This document shows, one piece after another, positions 62,265 through 64,000 of a DNA stretch of 64,000 bases; within the stretch, counting starts at the first letter, position 1; every line of letters starts with the position of its first letter. A program made the translations under genes and the position numbers. The notes under the pieces were generated by a model, which saw only the letters and a list, made by a program, of their open reading frames with translations, had not been told where the DNA came from and searched no databases. Origin of the DNA: Nocardia aurantiaca (lineage in GTDB: Bacteria > Actinomycetota > Actinomycetes > Mycobacteriales > Mycobacteriaceae); the NCBI RefSeq assembly GCF_009708175.1, contig NZ_WMBB01000016.1:1-64000 (forward strand). The letters are read 5' to 3'.

Positions 62265-64000
62265 ATGACGCAGACATCAATCATCGGCTGGGAGCGCGAC
62301 GGCGACATCGTCGTGCTCACCATCGACGATCCCGCGGCCTCGGCCAACACGATGAGCGACGAGTTCTTCGGATCACTGACGGCGACGATCGACAGGCTGG
62401 AGGAGGAGCGTGAATCCGTGCGCGGAGTCGTCCTGACCTCGGCCAAGAAGACCTTCTTCGCGGGTGGCAACCTCGACGACCTGATCGCCACTACACCCCA
62501 GGACGGCCCCCGCTGGGTCGAATCCTGCAACAGCGTCAAACGGCAGTTGCGCAGGCTGGAGACGCTGGGAATACCCGTGGTCTCGGCGATCAACGGCGCC
62601 GCGCTCGGAGGCGGGCTCGAGCTCGCACTGGCGACCCACCATCGCATCGCCTGCGCCCAGGGCGTGGTCGTCGGGCTGCCCGAGGTGGGCCTCGGCCTAC
62701 TTCCCGCCGCCGGAGGAATCGTCCGGACGGTGCGGCTGCTCGGCCTGCAACGGGCGTTGAGCGATGTCCTGCTGAGCGGCAAGCGATTCCGTCCGCGCGA
62801 AGCGCTCGAACTCGGTCTCGTGCACGAGGTTGTGCCCTCCGTCGAGGACCTCGTACCGACCGCCAAGGCATGGCTCGAGACCGATCCCGACCCCGTTCAG
62901 CCTTGGGATGTCAAGGGCTACACCATTCCCGGCGGGACACCGGCCGATCCTGCAGTGGCGGCCCACCTTCCGCTGCTCACCGCTCAGTTGCGCGCCAAGT
63001 CCAAGGGCGCCCCGGCACCCGCGCCGCTGGCGATCCTGGCGGCGGCGGTCGAGGGCGCGCAGGTCGACTTCGATTCCGCCGGACTCATCGAGACGCGCTA
63101 TTTCGTGCCCCTGGTCACCGGCCAGATCGCCAAAAACATGATCCAGTCGGCCTTCTTCGATATCCAGACCGTGCAGAGCGGTGCGAGTCGTCCGGCCGTC
63201 GGTACGAAGTACAAGGCGAAGAAGGTCGGAATTCTGGGCGCGGGGATGATGGGCGCGGCCCTGGCCTACGTCTGCGCGCGCGCCGGGCTGGAGGTCGTTC
63301 TGAAGGACCTCACCCTCGCAGCCGCGGCCCGCGGCAAGGGCTATGCGGAGGCACTGGAGGCCAAGGCGGTAGCCCGTGGGGCGACCACCGCGGAGAAGTC
63401 CGCCCAGTTGCTGCATCGCATCACGGCGACGGCGTCGCGTGAGGACTTCGCGGGCGTGGACTTCGTGGTGGAGGCCGTGTTCGAGGACGCCGCGCTCAAA
63501 CAGCGAGTATTCCAAGAGATTCAGGACATCGTCGAGCCGAATGCAGTGCTCGGCTCCAACACCTCCACCTTGCCGATCACCGAGCTCGCCGAAGGCGTGC
63601 ACCGGCAGCAGGACTTCATCGGCATTCACTTCTTCTCGCCCGTCGACAAGATGCCGCTCGTGGAGATCATCACCGGAAAGAACACCGCGCCGGAGACGCT
63701 GGCCAAGGTCTTCGACTTCACCCAGCAGATCGGGAAGGTGCCGATCGTGGTCAACGACAGCCGAGGCTTCTTCACCAGCCGCGTGATCATGACCTTCCTC
63801 GACGAGGCGGTCGCAGCGGTCGGAGAAGGCGTCGACCCGGCGATCATCGAACAGGCCGGCGCCCAGGCCGGATACCCGGCACCCCCGCTGCAGCTGCTCG
63901 ACGAACTCACGCTGACCCTGCCCCGCAAGATTCGCCACGAGAAGCGCATCGCGCTCGAGGCCGCGGGTGGCGCCTGGACCGCGCACGGTTCGGAAGCGGT
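62265..64000 (+). CDS. fadB: 3-hydroxyacyl-CoA dehydrogenase/enoyl-CoA hydratase, second FadB (partial)
   Basis: This second FadB-type protein begins MTQTSIIGWERDGDIVVLTID and runs off the right edge at residue 578. It has crotonase motifs AKKTFFAGGNLDDL and INGAALGGGLELALATHHR, and dehydrogenase motifs VGILGAGMMGAALAYV and GIHFFSPVDKMPLVEIITG. It is collinear with the upstream FadB (59380-61545) but clearly divergent, so the duplication is old. The start ATG at 62265 is preceded by ACGGAATTCGGCA, a weak site. Confidence 0.95.
   Translation, partial: MTQTSIIGWERDGDIVVLTIDDPAASANTMSDEFFGSLTATIDRLEEERESVRGVVLTSAKKTFFAGGNLDDLIATTPQDGPRWVESCNSVKRQLRRLETLGIPVVSAINGAALGGGLELALATHHRIACAQGVVVGLPEVGLGLLPAAGGIVRTVRLLGLQRALSDVLLSGKRFRPREALELGLVHEVVPSVEDLVPTAKAWLETDPDPVQPWDVKGYTIPGGTPADPAVAAHLPLLTAQLRAKSKGAPAPAPLAILAAAVEGAQVDFDSAGLIETRYFVPLVTGQIAKNMIQSAFFDIQTVQSGASRPAVGTKYKAKKVGILGAGMMGAALAYVCARAGLEVVLKDLTLAAAARGKGYAEALEAKAVARGATTAEKSAQLLHRITATASREDFAGVDFVVEAVFEDAALKQRVFQEIQDIVEPNAVLGSNTSTLPITELAEGVHRQQDFIGIHFFSPVDKMPLVEIITGKNTAPETLAKVFDFTQQIGKVPIVVNDSRGFFTSRVIMTFLDEAVAAVGEGVDPAIIEQAGAQAGYPAPPLQLLDELTLTLPRKIRHEKRIALEAAGGAWTAHGSEA

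Noticed and set aside
60463..62866. Long minus-strand frames opposite fadB and the decayed thiolase
   Set aside because: They mirror the sense codons of beta-oxidation genes and carry no motifs.

Overview
The window is a high-GC actinobacterial chromosome segment, most likely Nocardia or a close relative. This is inferred from GC content, codon bias, the short-spaced F420/FMN, MaoC and FadB/FadA type genes, LuxR-LAL and TetR/MarR regulators, and a HhySL-type hydrogenase cluster. I cannot name a species. No computation was run, so all calls come from reading the sequence and recalling protein families.

Layout. (1) 1-2663: a nested mobile-element junction. An IS3-family element (minus strand) is broken twice, once by a complete IS30-family element (205-1656, 3-bp target duplication TTG) and once by a group II intron whose 3' end (domains V and VI) occupies 1-120. 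(2) 2664-13200: small membrane and secreted proteins, a PLP-dependent aromatic amino acid decarboxylase with an unrecognised convergent neighbour, an orphan cytidine-deaminase-fold protein with AT-richer sequence, a MauE-redoxin fusion and a BP74-domain protein. (3) 13200-34729: ordinary accessory metabolism and regulation. This includes an LLM oxidoreductase, a DapB-like reductase and two FAD oxidoreductases around a TetR regulator, a secreted S1 protease with a zinc-ribbon tail, a dienelactone hydrolase, PPOX and ABM proteins, tRNA-Val/tRNA-Gly, a DMT exporter, a MarR/DUF1772 divergent pair with a 31-bp palindrome, a CPBP protein, a LAL regulator and a fused MaoC dehydratase.

(4) 35182-50540: a 17-gene minus-strand cluster for an oxygen-tolerant, actinobacterial type (group 1h) [NiFe] hydrogenase. 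Transcription order is nickel permease, hypA, hypB, small subunit, large subunit, NifU-like fusion, DUF5947, DUF6084, a 446-aa unknown, a 39-aa membrane peptide, maturation endopeptidase, second hypC, hypF, hypC, hypD, hypE, DUF6390. Many genes overlap by 4 nt or abut. The cluster encodes nickel uptake, active-site assembly, subunit cleavage and the catalytic dimer, plus several accessory proteins of unknown function that probably serve electron transfer or assembly.

(5) 50657-51394: tRNA-Val(GAC), tRNA-Cys, tRNA-Gly (minus) and tRNA-Val(CAC) (plus). (6) 51440-64000: an accessory lipid- or steroid-type degradation region next to tRNA-Val(CAC). It starts with gene remnants (XRE regulator, IS630, acyl-CoA dehydrogenase, TIGR03084), and contains a cytochrome P450, a SRPBCC protein and an NTF2-like protein. 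The P450 and NTF2-like genes share a nearly identical promoter. An acyl-CoA dehydrogenase, thiolase and FadB follow, then a decayed thiolase and a second FadB that runs off the window.
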